DNA of 57,883 nucleotides from Microbacteriaceae bacterium (GCA_025352325.1 JANXTR010000049.1:1-57883), one strand, 5' to 3'. Shown: positions 41,566 to 51,632, counted from the stretch's first letter. The notes: a model not told the origin generated them from the sequence alone. Numbers and translations: made by a program.

Positions 41566-42691
41566 CGACCCGTCGGGCCCGCCGGCCGAGCCTGTCGAGG
41601 CCCCCGATCCGTTCACTTCGCGCCCCGGCGCCGTCGGCTCCCCGCCCAGGCACTACGGCAATCCGCTCGGAGAGCAGCGCGAGCTGGCGGCCGGCCGCGC
41701 CATTGTGGATCTGTCGGATCGCGACATCCTGTCGGTCGGCGGCCCTGATCGGCTGAGTTGGCTCGACTCGCTCACCTCGCAGCGCCTCGTTGACCTCGCG
41801 CCGGGCGTGTCGGCCGAGACGCTGCTGCTCGATCCGAGCGGTCGTGTGGAGTATGCCGCGCGGATTCTCGACGATGGCGACACCACCTGGCTGCTGATGG
41901 ATGCCGGAACCGGCGGCGGCTTCCTCGCCTTCCTGACGAAGATGCGCTTCATGCTCCGGGTCGAGGTGCGCGACCGTGGCGAAGAGTTCGCGACCATCGG
42001 CACGCTCGGGGAGCTGTCGGAGCACCCCCGCCTTTCCGCGGTCGTCGCGAAGCCGAACGGTGTGCCGCTCGCCTGGGTGGACCCGTGGCGCGCGATCGTT
42101 GCCGGCGGCTTCCAGTACGCGGCGATCCCGGTGCACCCGGGCGAGCGCTGGAACTCCGCCGAGGTGCTGGTCGAGCGGGCGCGGCTCTCGGAGCTCGACG
42201 CCGTGCCGGCCGCCGGCACCCTCGCGCTCGAGGCGCTCCGGATCGAGGCTTGGCGCCCGCGCGCGGCCACCGAGCTCGACGCCACGACGATCCCGCACGA
42301 GCTGGACTGGATCCGCTCCGCCGTGCACCTCAGCAAGGGCTGCTACCGCGGGCAGGAGACGGTCGCGAAGGTGCACAACCTCGGGCATCCGCCGCGTCGC
42401 CTGGTGATGCTGCACCTCGACGGCTCGGAGGGCGTGCTCCCGGTCGCGGGCGATGAGGTGCGTCTCGGCGACAGCGTCGTCGGTCGTGTGACCGCGGCGG
42501 CGCTGCACCACGAGCTCGGGCCGATCGCGCTCGCCGTCGTGAAGCGCTCGGCCGATCCGGTGGCCGCGCTCACCGTGCAGAGCAGCGAGGGCCCGCTCCT
42601 GGCCGCCGCGCAGCAGGTCATCGTGCCGACCGACGCCGGGGCCGAGGCCGACCTTCCGCGGCTTCCCCGGCTCGGGGCCGTCCGCCGCTAG
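41555..42691 (+). CDS. ygfZ: YgfZ/GcvT-like folate-binding protein
   Basis: A 378-residue protein related to the T-protein of glycine cleavage. YgfZ proteins bind tetrahydrofolate and support iron-sulfur enzyme maturation. The diagnostic motif KGCYRGQETVAK, with its functional Cys, is at about residue 265. Earlier are LSWLDSLTSQRL and ALRIEAWRPR. The GTG at 41555 is preceded by GGGGAGG and overlaps the nitrobindin-like gene. Pairing of a haem/NO protein with an Fe-S maintenance protein suggests a shared role under oxidative or nitrosative stress, as inference. Confidence 0.9.
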   Translation: MSSSDPSGPPAEPVEAPDPFTSRPGAVGSPPRHYGNPLGEQRELAAGRAIVDLSDRDILSVGGPDRLSWLDSLTSQRLVDLAPGVSAETLLLDPSGRVEYAARILDDGDTTWLLMDAGTGGGFLAFLTKMRFMLRVEVRDRGEEFATIGTLGELSEHPRLSAVVAKPNGVPLAWVDPWRAIVAGGFQYAAIPVHPGERWNSAEVLVERARLSELDAVPAAGTLALEALRIEAWRPRAATELDATTIPHELDWIRSAVHLSKGCYRGQETVAKVHNLGHPPRRLVMLHLDGSEGVLPVAGDEVRLGDSVVGRVTAAALHHELGPIALAVVKRSADPVAALTVQSSEGPLLAAAQQVIVPTDAGAEADLPRLPRLGAVRR

Positions 42692-42701
42692 CCGGCACGC
42701 C

Positions 42702-43817
42702 ATGCCCGACCGCTCGACCACCGATCAGCTTCGCCGCCTCGAGAGGCGAGTCCGGCGCCAGCTCGACGTGAAGATGGCGGGGCAGCGCGTCTGGTTCTCG
42801 CTTCCCGCGATCATCCAGATCGTGGTCGCCGTCGCGGTGGCGTATTCGATCGTGCACTGGGGATTCGGGCACGCGGTCCCGATTCTGGCCGTGACGCTGA
42901 CCATCAACGCGCTCGGCCTCACGCGCGACGCGCGCCCGATCCGCGTGGCCGAGTCGGTGCTCGGCATCCTGCTCGGCGTCGCCCTCGGTGACGGTCTCTC
43001 GTTGCTCTTCGGCAAGGGGCTCTGGCAGCTCATCGTCGTGCTGGCGGTCGTGTTGGTCGTCGGTCGAATCGTGTCGAAGAACGTGTCGTTCGCGGTCGCG
43101 GCGGCGGTGCCCTCCGCGCTCGTCGTGCTGCTGCCGGTGGCTCCCGGTGGTCCGTTCGGGCGGACCCTCGATGCGGCCGTCGGCGGCGTGGTCGCGCTGC
43201 TGGTCACCGCGCTGATCCCGCGCGACCCGACCCGGACATCCCGGCGGGATGGCCGGCTGCTGTACTCCGTCATCAGCGAGTCGACCGGCTCGATCGTCGA
43301 CAGCCTGAACGACGCGGATTCGGCCGCGGGCGAACTCGCCCTGACCCGGCTGCGACGCACGCAGCCGCTGATCAACAACTGGACGGCATCCCTCGACACC
43401 GCGCTCTCCGTCTCGCGCATCTCGCCCTTTCTGAGGCGGCGGCTGCCCGAGTTGCGACGGGATGCCGGCCTGCTGATGGCGGCGGACCTCTCGTCCCGTC
43501 ACCTCCGCACCGTCGCACGCCGGGTCGAGTTCCTCGTGCGCGACGGCGAGAAGCGGCCCGCGCTCGCCGGAGTTGTTCACGACGTGCACACGGCGATCAC
43601 GCTCCTCGGGCGCGAACTCGACGACCTGCAGGTGACCGGGCAGGCGCGCTCACTGCTCTCCGACCTGGCGCGGCGACTGGACCCCGCTGTCCTGGTTCCG
43701 GATGCCGGCCTCACCGACGCCGCGATCGTCCTGATGGTGCGTCCACTCGTCGTCGACCTGTTGGTCGGCACCGGCATGGCGCCGGACGCCGCGCGCGAGC
43801 TGCTCCCGGCGGTGTAG
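42702..43817 (+). CDS. FUSC-like/aromatic acid exporter family membrane protein
   Basis: A 371-residue protein with about six N-terminal helices (SLPAIIQIVVAVAVAYSIV, AVPILAVTLTINALGL, VAESVLGILLGVALGDGLSL, LIVVLAVVLVVGRIV and AVAAAVPSALVVLLPVA) followed by a long cytoplasmic helical domain from residue 185. This layout matches ArAE/FUSC proteins, which export aromatic acids or similar compounds. It lies ten bases after ygfZ on the same strand, so is probably co-transcribed. The substrate is unknown. Confidence 0.75.
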   Translation: MPDRSTTDQLRRLERRVRRQLDVKMAGQRVWFSLPAIIQIVVAVAVAYSIVHWGFGHAVPILAVTLTINALGLTRDARPIRVAESVLGILLGVALGDGLSLLFGKGLWQLIVVLAVVLVVGRIVSKNVSFAVAAAVPSALVVLLPVAPGGPFGRTLDAAVGGVVALLVTALIPRDPTRTSRRDGRLLYSVISESTGSIVDSLNDADSAAGELALTRLRRTQPLINNWTASLDTALSVSRISPFLRRRLPELRRDAGLLMAADLSSRHLRTVARRVEFLVRDGEKRPALAGVVHDVHTAITLLGRELDDLQVTGQARSLLSDLARRLDPAVLVPDAGLTDAAIVLMVRPLVVDLLVGTGMAPDAARELLPAV

Positions 43818-43852
43818 CGGAGTCGGCCGCCGGGTGTGCTTGTGTTAGCTCC

Positions 43853-45834
43853 GTGAATCCGGTCATGCGACGTATCCTGGCGGCGGCCGCCGGAGCCGGG
43901 GCCGCCGTGATCGTCACGGTGGCGTCGGCCGCTGGAATCCTTCGAGGACCGGGCGCGTGGATCCTTTTGCTGCTCGCGGTTCTCGCTGTGCCGACCTCCA
44001 GTTCCCTGTCTCGCCGAATCGCCGTCAACTTCCTGATCCTGATCGGGATCGTGCCGATTCTGTGGTGGCTGCCGTGGCAGATCGACGGCTCGGGCCGGGC
44101 AGGCGCCATCTGCGGCGTCGTCGTCGGGGCCGTGCTGTGTCTCCTGCTGTGGAGTCCGGTCTCGCGTGCCGCGGTCATCCCGCGGTGGTGCCTGACCGAC
44201 CTCATCGTCGCGGCTCTTGCTCCGGTGAGCGCCGCGATCTATGCCCCCTTCTTCATAACCCAGCAGGGTGCGGGTGCGGTGGCGATGCTCACACGGGGCA
44301 CCGGAGGCGACAATCTTTCACACTTCGACATCTTCGAGATGATCCGGCGCACGGGGCTCGCGCTCAGCTGGTCGGCCCCGGCGGGCGTGGACTCGAACTA
44401 CGCTCTGGCCAGCTATCCGCAGCACTTCCACACGCTCGCGGTATTCGGGGCCGAACTGTGGGGCGGATCGGGCGTCGGAACCGTCGATCGCGAGGCGGGG
44501 CTGTACGGCGTCGGACTGGTGTTCGCGCTCTCCATGGGGATGGTGGCCGTCGTCGCGGGGCTGGTGTCCCTGCCGTCCTTACGGCGGCGTCCGATTCTCG
44601 CGATGATCGCGGCGACCGTGATCGTCTCCTCGATCATGTTGGGCTTGGGTGCCACCCTCCTCAGCTACGGGTTTCCGAACTTCCTCCTCGGTGTCTGCGT
44701 CACCGCAACTGTGCTTCTGCTCATCGGTTCACCGCGCCCGATGAATGTGACCGTGCTGGTCGCCGTGTCGGCCGCCGTGATCACTGTCGCTCACACCTGG
44801 TCGTTGCTCGCGCCGCTCGTCGGGCTGGGTCTCCTGATCGCGATGGCGCGTCTGCCGTGGAGGTCGTATCGGGGCCGATGGAGCTGGGCGATCGTTCCGA
44901 CCGTGGTGGCGGCCGCCACCGCCGCCAGTTGTCTCTATGCGGTGGTGCTCGTGTTCCGAGCGACCGGCGGAGTTGCCGCCTCATCGGGAGCCCTCGAAGT
45001 GCCGGGTGATATCCCCCCCCGAATCCACTCCTGCTCACCCTCGCGTGTGTGCTCGCTGTCGCGGCGACGGGCACCTGGCTGTTACGGCGATCGCGAGGGC
45101 GCGGGTTTCGCGGCGTGGCGTGGACTCTTGGCCTGGCCGCGTCTCTGTTCGCGGTGGCCGGTCTCGTTATGTCGGTTGTTCTGATCGATCTCCAGCTGCA
45201 ACACCGTCCTCAACTCGGCTACTACCAGTACAAGTTCTTGGATGCTGTGCTCCTGGTGTCGGTGGTTCTCGGAGTCGCCGTCGTTACGTTTCTGGTTCCG
45301 CGGACGACCCGTCTTACCGACAGGATTCGACCTGCATTCCGGGTCGTGCTCGGCGGTGGGATCTCGCTGATCGTGATCCTTCTTGCCGGTGTGCCCGTCG
45401 CCACTTCCGGGCCCACCTCTGGCTTCGCGATTCCCGCTGCGCTCTATCGGGACGGATTGAACACATCTCGACAGACGTACGTGCTTCCGGCCGAGGATTT
45501 GACTGCCGCCGCTACCGTCATGGCGACGCATCCGTGTTTCCGCCCCATCTTCATCGCCGATTTCCGCCCAGACCTCCCCCTGGATCTGGAGAACACTCGG
45601 GCGATGGCTCTCTCGGGGACGTGGACCCAGGACACTCAGGAGATCGACCTCGTGCTGAGGGCCGCGCGGACGACGACGACACAGCAACCGCGACTCGGTC
45701 ATCTGGTCGAGTCTCTTCTCGACGATCATCCCGAGCGGTGCGTGGTCATCTCTCCCACCGCGCGCGGCACGCTCAGCGCGGATGCTCGCCAGCGTTTCGA
45801 GGGCCGACTTCTCAGCTGGGATGCCGCGGGCTGA
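43853..45834 (+). pseudogene. Large polytopic membrane protein, frameshifted at a C8 tract
   Basis: The first part (GTG 43853 on) encodes about ten helices and HFHTLAVFGAELWGGSG, recalling large membrane proteins of envelope glycan assembly (DUF6541-like). At 45013-45020 eight C occur in a row. In the present sequence the frame then turns to Cys/Arg-rich junk and stops at 45184. Adding one C, or removing two, joins it to the other frame, which continues NPLLLTLACVLAVAATGTWL with more helices and an outer domain, to 45834. The intact protein would have about 660 residues. Either phase variation, true loss or a base-calling error is possible. Confidence 0.7.
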
Positions 45835-45837
45835 GTC

Positions 45838-46650
45838 TCAGGGCGACGGGGCGACGGCTGCCCAGTCCAGCGTGAGCTCGCCGAGACGCCAGCGGGTGCG
45901 GCCATCGTGGATCGGCCAGCCGGCCGAGCGCAGGGACTCGACCATCGTGATCCAGCGCTGCGTCGGCCCGTAGACGGCGAGCGGCGCGTGCACCGCCCAG
46001 AGCCGGTCCAGGTCGAGCAGTAGTTCGTGGATGCGCTCGCCGGGAACATTGCGGTGGATCAGCACCTTCGGCAGGCGCTCCGCGACGATCGAGGGCTGCT
46101 CGAGCTCGGCGAGCCGCAGCGAGATCGTGAAGGTGCGCGGACCCTCCGAACCGAGGGCGACCCAGCTTGCGACCCGGCCGAGTTCGCTGCAGGTGCCCTC
46201 CACCAGCACGCCGCCCTGCCGACCGGCACCGGGTTGCAGTCGGGCGGTCATGGTCGCCCAGGCCTCGCCCACCTCGCCCTCGTCGTACTGCCGCAGCACG
46301 TTGAGGGCGCGGATGACGGCCGCGGTTCGGCCTCCGGGGGTCGGCGTCTCGAAGCCGCCGAGCCGGAAGGTGACCCCGTCTCGGGCCGCGGCCGACGCGA
46401 TCCGGACCCGCTCGGGATCGATCTCGACGCCCACGACCTCCACGTCGGCTCGCACCGCCGCGAGCCGATCCCGCAGCTCGAGCGTGGTGGTCGCGGAGGC
46501 ACCGTAGCCGAGATCCACGACGAGCGGATCGTTCGCGGCGCGCAGCACGGGCAGCGTCGCAATCCAGCGGTCGACGCGCCGCAGCCGGTTCACCCCGGTC
46601 GTGCCGCGGGTGATGCGACCGCGCGGTGCGCGCACCACCCGATCGGTCAT
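45838..46650 (-). CDS. Class I SAM-dependent methyltransferase
   Basis: A 270-residue Rossmann methyltransferase. The AdoMet-binding loop is PLVVDLGYGASATTTLELR at about residues 42-60, with EVVGVEIDPERV as motif II. The acidic/Gly pattern is preserved. The N terminus is basic (TDRVVRAPRGRITRG), hinting at an RNA or nucleic acid target, but the substrate is unknown. It is divergent from gpmA. The long inverted repeat at 46667-46742 lies directly upstream of its ATG at 46650. Confidence 0.8.
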   Translation of the reverse strand: MTDRVVRAPRGRITRGTTGVNRLRRVDRWIATLPVLRAANDPLVVDLGYGASATTTLELRDRLAAVRADVEVVGVEIDPERVRIASAAARDGVTFRLGGFETPTPGGRTAAVIRALNVLRQYDEGEVGEAWATMTARLQPGAGRQGGVLVEGTCSELGRVASWVALGSEGPRTFTISLRLAELEQPSIVAERLPKVLIHRNVPGERIHELLLDLDRLWAVHAPLAVYGPTQRWITMVESLRSAGWPIHDGRTRWRLGELTLDWAAVAPSP

Positions 46651-46666
46651 GCCACATTGTCTCGCG

Positions 46667-46742
46667 CGTACGCAATTCAGGATGAATCGACCATTCGCCG
46701 CGGAATCGAGTCGGACGCGCGATCCATCCTGAGTTGCGTACG
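46667..46742. repeat. 18-bp inverted repeat between divergent genes
   Basis: CGTACGCAATTCAGGATG (46667-46684) and CATCCTGAGTTGCGTACG (46725-46742) are complementary at 17 of 18 positions, spaced by 40 bases. The element fills most of the methyltransferase-gpmA intergenic region. It may be a pair of operators or the ends of a small mobile element; no coding sequence is inside. Confidence 0.8.
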
Positions 46743-46792
46743 TCGACCGCTGGCAGACGGACCTGGCAGACGGACCCGTCGGATGGGCTGGA

Positions 46793-46798
46793 TAGGCT
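46793..46798 (+). promoter_or_regulatory. -10 box of a leaderless gpmA promoter
   Basis: TAGGCT ends six bases before the gpmA ATG; no Shine-Dalgarno is present. Confidence 0.5.
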
Positions 46799-46804
46799 GG
46801 CGGC

Positions 46805-47548
46805 ATGATCACCACGCTCATCCTGTTGCGCCACGGCAACTCGGAATGGAACACCAAGAACCTCTTCACCGGCTGGGTCGATGTCAACCTCAGCGAGCAG
46901 GGGAGGGCCGAGGCCAAGAAGGCCGGGGAGCTCATCGCGGCCTCGGGAATCGTGCCCGACATCCAGTACACCTCGCTGCTCAAGCGGGCCATCCACACCG
47001 CCGACATCGCGCTCGCCGAGGCCGACCTCGACTGGCTGCCGGTGAAGCGCAGCTGGCGCCTCAACGAGCGCCACTACGGTGCGCTGCAGGGCAAAGACAA
47101 GGCGCAGACGCTCGCCGAGTTCGGCGAGGAGCAGTTCATGACCTGGCGCCGCAGCTTCGACGTGCCGCCCCCGCCGCTCGACGACGATTCCGAGTTCTCG
47201 CAGGCGCACGACCGCCGCTACGTCGGCATCGACGGCGAACTGCCGCGCACCGAGTCGCTCAAGCTGGTCATCGACCGGATGCTGCCGTACTGGTTCTCGG
47301 ACATCACGGCGGATCTCGCGGCCGGCAAGACCGTGCTCGTCACGGCCCACGGCAACTCGCTCCGCGCGCTCGTCAAGCACCTCGACGGCATCTCGGACGA
47401 CGCGATCGCCGAGCTCAACATCCCAACCGGCATCCCGCTCGTGTACGAGCTCGACGACGCGTTCATGCCGGTGGGCCCGGGTCGGTACCTCGACCCGGAG
47501 GCTGCCGCTGCCGGAGCTGCCGCGGTCGCTAGCCAGGGGAAGAAGTAA
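46805..47548 (+). CDS. gpmA: 2,3-bisphosphoglycerate-dependent phosphoglycerate mutase
   Basis: A 247-residue glycolytic enzyme converting 3- to 2-phosphoglycerate. The catalytic phosphohistidine is in [10 protein letters not shown] (residues 7-16), with [29 protein letters not shown] and the second His in [15 protein letters not shown]. Ala-rich C terminus. It begins at a leaderless-type ATG and its end overlaps the 3' end of the convergent LuxR-type regulator gene by 20 bases. Confidence 0.96.
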   Translation: MITTLILLRHGNSEWNTKNLFTGWVDVNLSEQGRAEAKKAGELIAASGIVPDIQYTSLLKRAIHTADIALAEADLDWLPVKRSWRLNERHYGALQGKDKAQTLAEFGEEQFMTWRRSFDVPPPPLDDDSEFSQAHDRRYVGIDGELPRTESLKLVIDRMLPYWFSDITADLAAGKTVLVTAHGNSLRALVKHLDGISDDAIAELNIPTGIPLVYELDDAFMPVGPGRYLDPEAAAAGAAAVASQGKK

Positions 47549-50370
47549 CTCCGGCGCGACTCACCCACGCCGCGATCTCGGCGCGGCGCGCCACGCGCAG
47601 TTTTGCCAGGATGTGCTCGATGTGCGCCGAGGCGGTCTTCGGCGAGATGACGAGCCGCTCGGCGATCTCGCGGTTCGTCGCCCCCGCGGCCACGAGCTTC
47701 GCGACCTCGAACTCGCGCGCCGTCAGCGGCCCGGATTCGGTGGAGGTCGACTCGTCGATGCCCACGGCGTCCGCGAGTCGCACGAGCACGAGTGCGCCTG
47801 ATGCCTCGCCCAGCCGGCGGGCCTCGGACGTGAACCCAGCCGCCTCACCGGAGCGGCGGGCGCGCTGGGCACTGCGGGCGAGATCTACGACAAGCTGCGT
47901 GCGTTCCCAAAAGCGGCGGCGCTCAGTCCACCCGGCGAGGGCCGTGTGGAACAGCTCGCGGGCGTAAGCGGCGCGACCCTCGGCGGCCGCGATGAGCCCC
48001 TCGGCGTGGGCGAGTGCGGGAAGCGTGCCGGGAATGCCGCGCAGGGTGAGCAGCCGTCCGGTGCGCGCGACCCAGTCGCGTGCTCCGGCGGGGTCGCGCA
48101 TGGCCAGGCGCGCCCGGGTGCCGGTCACGACGAAGGGGAACAGGTAGGCGGCATCCGCCACCGCGTCGCTGAGAGCGAAGGCCTGCTCGCTGAGGCGGAC
48201 GGCGTCGGCGGGTCGCGCGGTCAGCACCGCGAGCTCGGCGAGTCCCCAGAGGGCGGGGGCGAGACGCTGCAGCTCGCCCATCTGTTCTCCGAGCGTGCGT
48301 GCGCGCTCCAGATGGCTGACGGCCTCGGCGAACTCGCCGCGCCCCGTCGCGAGGTAGCCGAGCACGTGCAGGCAGGTGATCTCGGTCGTGATGCCGTGCG
48401 CGTCGGCCTGGGCGCTGCGGGCCTCGCGCTCGGCCAGATCGAACCGGCCGGTGGCCCACAGGACGTGGGCGAGATGCGCGCGAAGGTAGTGGTGGTCGTT
48501 CCAGCGCTCGGTCGCCGCGGTGACGTCGAGACCCTGCCGGATCCACTGCTCGGCCCGGTCGTATTCGACGAGCGCCGAGGCGCTGCTGCCGAGCATCCGG
48601 AAACCCCGTGCAGCCGCCACCTCGAAGTCGGTGCCCGGCGCGGAGGCCTCGGCGATGGCGTCCTCGAGCATCGTCCAGCCCGCGTCGAGACGGCCGGCGA
48701 AGACCAGCACTGGCCCGAGTGTCATGGCGATGTCGAGGCGGTCGCACCGGTTGTCGGGATCGGTGGCCAGTAGGGCGGCGCGCTCGCCATAGCCGAGCGC
48801 CTCGTCCAGGCGCCGGTCCAGCATGTAGGCCGCGGCGATCGCGGAGTACAGTCCCGCCCGCACCGCCCGCGGCCCACCCTCCGGCAGCGCCTCGAGCCAG
48901 CCGAGCGCGTCCTCGGCGCGCGTGACACGGGACGCCAGCCCCTCTCCCACGAGGTGCCGGGCATCCATCAGGTTCGCGACGATGTTGGCCGCGGTCGCGG
49001 GGTCTCCGAGCTCGCGATACCGGCGGATGGCTTCCTCGAAGTGCTCGGCCGCGGCCTCGTTGTCGTCGACGGCCGTCAACTCGATGCCGAGCCGGCAGTG
49101 CAGGTAGGCGACCGCGACGGGATCCGAGCTCGACCCGACCGTGCGCAGGGCACGCGAGAACAACACGGCCGCCTCGCGATGCGCCGACGCACGACGGGCG
49201 CTCTCGGCAGCGAGCACGGCGTGCCGATGAGCGTCCGTGGGCAGGTGCGCTCGTTCGTACTGCTCCGAGACGTACGCGTCGCGGATGCCGGATTCCTGCG
49301 AGGCGCGCGCGATCGCGGAGTGCAGCGCGCGGCGCCGGTTCGGCGGGATCTCGGCGTAGATGGCGTCCCGGATGAGCGCGTGCCGGAAGTCGAAGTCGTC
49401 ACCGTCCGGGTTGGTGCCCACGATGAAGTGGCGGCTCTGCAACTCCACGAGCTCGTCGTCCACCGCGTCGGGAGCGTCGGGGACGACCGCCATCAGCAGG
49501 TCGAGCGAGAAGGCGCAGCCGATGACGGATGCCGCGATCGCGAGGTCGCGTGACGCCGGCGCGAACTGCGCCATCCGAGCCCGCACCGCTTCGGCTACGG
49601 TCTCGGGCACCGAGTGGGATGCGCCGGCCGCGATCAGCTCCTCGATGTACAGCGGGATGCCCTCGCTGCGCTCCTGCAGCTCTGCGACGTAGTCGGATGA
49701 CGGCACGCGCCCCAGCAACGCCTCGGCCAGTCGCGCGGTGCCGTCGCGGTCGAGGCGGGGGAGTCGCACCTCCTCGGCGAGACGCTGCTCGAGCAGGCGC
49801 GCCCGCCACCGGGCGAGCGGGGTGCCGGTGAACATCTCGTCGGAGCGGTAGCTGGCGACGATCATCCCCGACTCGTCGCGCACCAGCACCGCGAGCCGCT
49901 CGACGATCTCGAGCGAGATCTCGTCGGCCCAGTGCAGATCCTGCGAACCGCAGCAGGGTGCCGGGAAGCAGCTCGGCGATCAGCTCGGCCGCCTCGTTGA
50001 CGAGCAGACGTCGACGCCGCGTCGGGTCGCCGGTGATGTCGTCGGCCGTCAGGCGGCGCTGCAGGGCGGCCGACTCGTCGACCAGGCCGTGACGCTTCAG
50101 CTCGCGCACCAGGTCGAAGACCGTCGCGCCCGCGACCTCCGAGAAGGCGGGCCACGCCGCGGCCGTCAACACCCGCGCGGCCGGCAGGGCGGAGGCGATC
50201 TCGGCCATCACTCGGCTCTTGCCGATGCCCGCTTCGCCGGCGATCAGCAGCAGTTCGCCGGTGCCCGCGCGGGCCTGCTCCCACCGCCTCGCGGCGACGG
50301 CGAGCACCTCCTCGCGCGCGACCAGATCGACCGAGACACGCTCGGATCCGGGGGCGTGCGGGGGTGGCAT
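47529..50370 (-). pseudogene. Large ATP-binding LuxR-family regulator, one frameshift
   Basis: A regulator of about 945 residues if intact. The N-terminal part from ATG 50370 has VAREEVLAVAARRWEQA and Walker A LIAGEAGIGKS. The C-terminal frame contains tetratricopeptide-like helices and the LuxR DNA-binding domain (GPLTAREFEVAKLVAAGATNREIAERLV, SPKTASAHIEHILAKL). At 49943 one extra base shifts the frame exactly in the Walker B region, LLRF-x-QDLHWADEISLEIVE; dropping it restores LLRFEDLHWADE. The two open parts are 47529-49889 and the region up to 50370. Either a real lesion or a sequencing error. Confidence 0.75.
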
Positions 50371-50404
50371 GCCGAAAGTATAGGACCGCGCCTTTGCCAG
50401 GCAG

Positions 50405-50422
50405 ATCGGTCGATCGACCGAT
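50405..50422. promoter_or_regulatory. 18-bp perfect palindrome in a divergent promoter
   Basis: ATCGGTCGATCGACCGAT lies 35 bases before the LuxR-type regulator start and 62 before the SCO4226-like gene. The symmetry and position suggest an operator for a dimeric regulator. Confidence 0.5.
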
Positions 50423-50483
50423 GTTCGGCGTCCGGAAACATCGAAAACTGGAGCCATCGATCACGATGAAAGGAGCGGACCCG

Positions 50484-50732
50484 ATGGCTCGCTACGTGGA
50501 TGTTCACCACGGCTTCGAAGGCGTCACCGCCGAACAGCTGGCCGAGGCCCATCAGGCCGACCTCGACATCGAGGGCGCTGAGGGCGTGCACTTCGAGTCG
50601 GCCTGGCTCGACCCGGAGCTCGGCAAGGTCTTCTGCCTGTCGACCGGCCCCTCCAAGGAGGCGATCATGCGCGTCCACGAGAAGGCTGGGCATCCCGTCA
50701 CGGAGGTCTACGAGCTCACCGCCGAGGTCTGA
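50484..50732 (+). CDS. SCO4226-like (DUF4242) nickel-binding family protein
   Basis: An 82-residue protein starting MARYVDVHHGFEGVTAEQL and ending HEKAGHPVTEVYELTAEV. Central parts GVHFESAWLDPELGKVFCLSTG and the HEKAGHP His match the small ferredoxin-like dimers typified by S. coelicolor SCO4226, which binds nickel. The ATG at 50484 follows AAAGGAG by seven bases. It is divergent from the LuxR-type regulator and probably controlled by it or by the palindrome between them. The cellular role of the family is not settled. Confidence 0.82.
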   Translation: MARYVDVHHGFEGVTAEQLAEAHQADLDIEGAEGVHFESAWLDPELGKVFCLSTGPSKEAIMRVHEKAGHPVTEVYELTAEV

Positions 50733-50744
50733 TGCTCACGTGAC

Positions 50745-50804
50745 CCGATGCCCGAGACGGGCATCGGCGCCAGCGTCGCGGCGGAGGCCAGAAATGGGCT
50801 CCGC
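50745..50804. terminator. Two hairpins between the SCO4226-like gene and phoU
   Basis: CCGATGCCCG-AGA-CGGGCATCGG (50745-50767) is a perfect ten-pair hairpin. GCGGAGGCCA-GAAA-TGGGCTCCGC (50781-50804) pairs at nine of ten positions. The genes are convergent, so it serves both. The second shares GCCAGAAATGG with the hairpin at 31987. Confidence 0.7.
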
Positions 50805-50821
50805 TCCCAGATCCAGCGCGC

Positions 50822-51475
50822 TTACGTGTCCTGTGGGACCCAGTCGCCCGTGGCGAGGTACTGGACCTTCTTCGCGATCGAGACCGCGTGGTCGGCGAAA
50901 CGCTCGTGGTAGCGGGAGGCGAGCGTGGCATCCACCGTGTCGGCGGCCTGGCCCTTCCAGGTCTCGCCGAGCACCTTGTCGAAGACGCTGAGGTGCAGTG
51001 CGTCGACCTTGTCGTCCTCGTTGCGGATCTCCTCGGCGAGGTCCATGTCCTCGGTGCGCAGCAGCTCCGTGAGCTTGTTGGCGATCTCGACGTCGAGTGA
51101 TCCCATCTCGCGGAAGGTGCCGCGCAGGCCCTTCGGCACGACCTTCTCGGGGAAGCGGTAGCGCGACAGCTGCGCGATGTGCACGGCGATGTCGCCCATG
51201 CGCTCGAGCGAGGCGCTGATGCGCAGCGCGCTGACCACGATGCGCAGGTCGCGCGCGACCGGGTTCTGGCGGGCGAGGATCTGGATGGCAAGTTCGTCGA
51301 GCTCGGCGGCCAGCGCGTCGATCTTGTGGTCTTCTTCGATGACGGTCTCGGCGAGGGCGACGTTGGACTCGTTGAACGATCGTGTCGCACGATCTATGGA
51401 CCCCGCGACGAGCGTCGAGATCTCAACGAGTCGGTCCTGCACCTCTTGCAGTTCCTGCTGGAATACCTCGCGCAT
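50822..51475 (-). CDS. phoU: Phosphate signalling protein PhoU
   Basis: A 217-residue all-helical protein with two three-helix PhoU repeats (LVEISTLVAGSIDRATRSF and, in the second, EIANKLTELLRTEDMDLAEE). Conserved metal-site helices include VIEEDHKIDALAAELDELAI and NEDDKVDALHLSVFDKVL. PhoU links the Pst transporter to the SenX3/PhoR kinase and represses the phosphate regulon when phosphate is plentiful. The ATG at 51475 follows GGGAAAG. It is divergent from senX3 across a PHO box. Confidence 0.95.
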   Translation of the reverse strand: MREVFQQELQEVQDRLVEISTLVAGSIDRATRSFNESNVALAETVIEEDHKIDALAAELDELAIQILARQNPVARDLRIVVSALRISASLERMGDIAVHIAQLSRYRFPEKVVPKGLRGTFREMGSLDVEIANKLTELLRTEDMDLAEEIRNEDDKVDALHLSVFDKVLGETWKGQAADTVDATLASRYHERFADHAVSIAKKVQYLATGDWVPQDT

Positions 51476-51543
51476 TGCGCTTTCCCTCTTCTCGCGGCGG
51501 GCACGATGAATCGGCCCGCTCCTTCGCCACGGTGCACCGCTCA

Positions 51544-51572
51544 AGTGAACGCGCGGTGACCTGCGCCTGAAC
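51544..51572. promoter_or_regulatory. PHO box between phoU and senX3
   Basis: AGTGAAC-GCGC-GGTGACC-TGCG-CCTGAAC: three repeat units at the exact eleven-base spacing of PhoP/RegX3 boxes (reverse complement of GTTCACC). It sits between phoU and senX3-regX3 and suggests autoregulation. Confidence 0.65.
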
Positions 51573-51632
51573 TTCTCGAATCGTCACCCGATATCGCGGC
51601 TAACAGGGAGATCCGAGGGAGCAGACGCCGCC

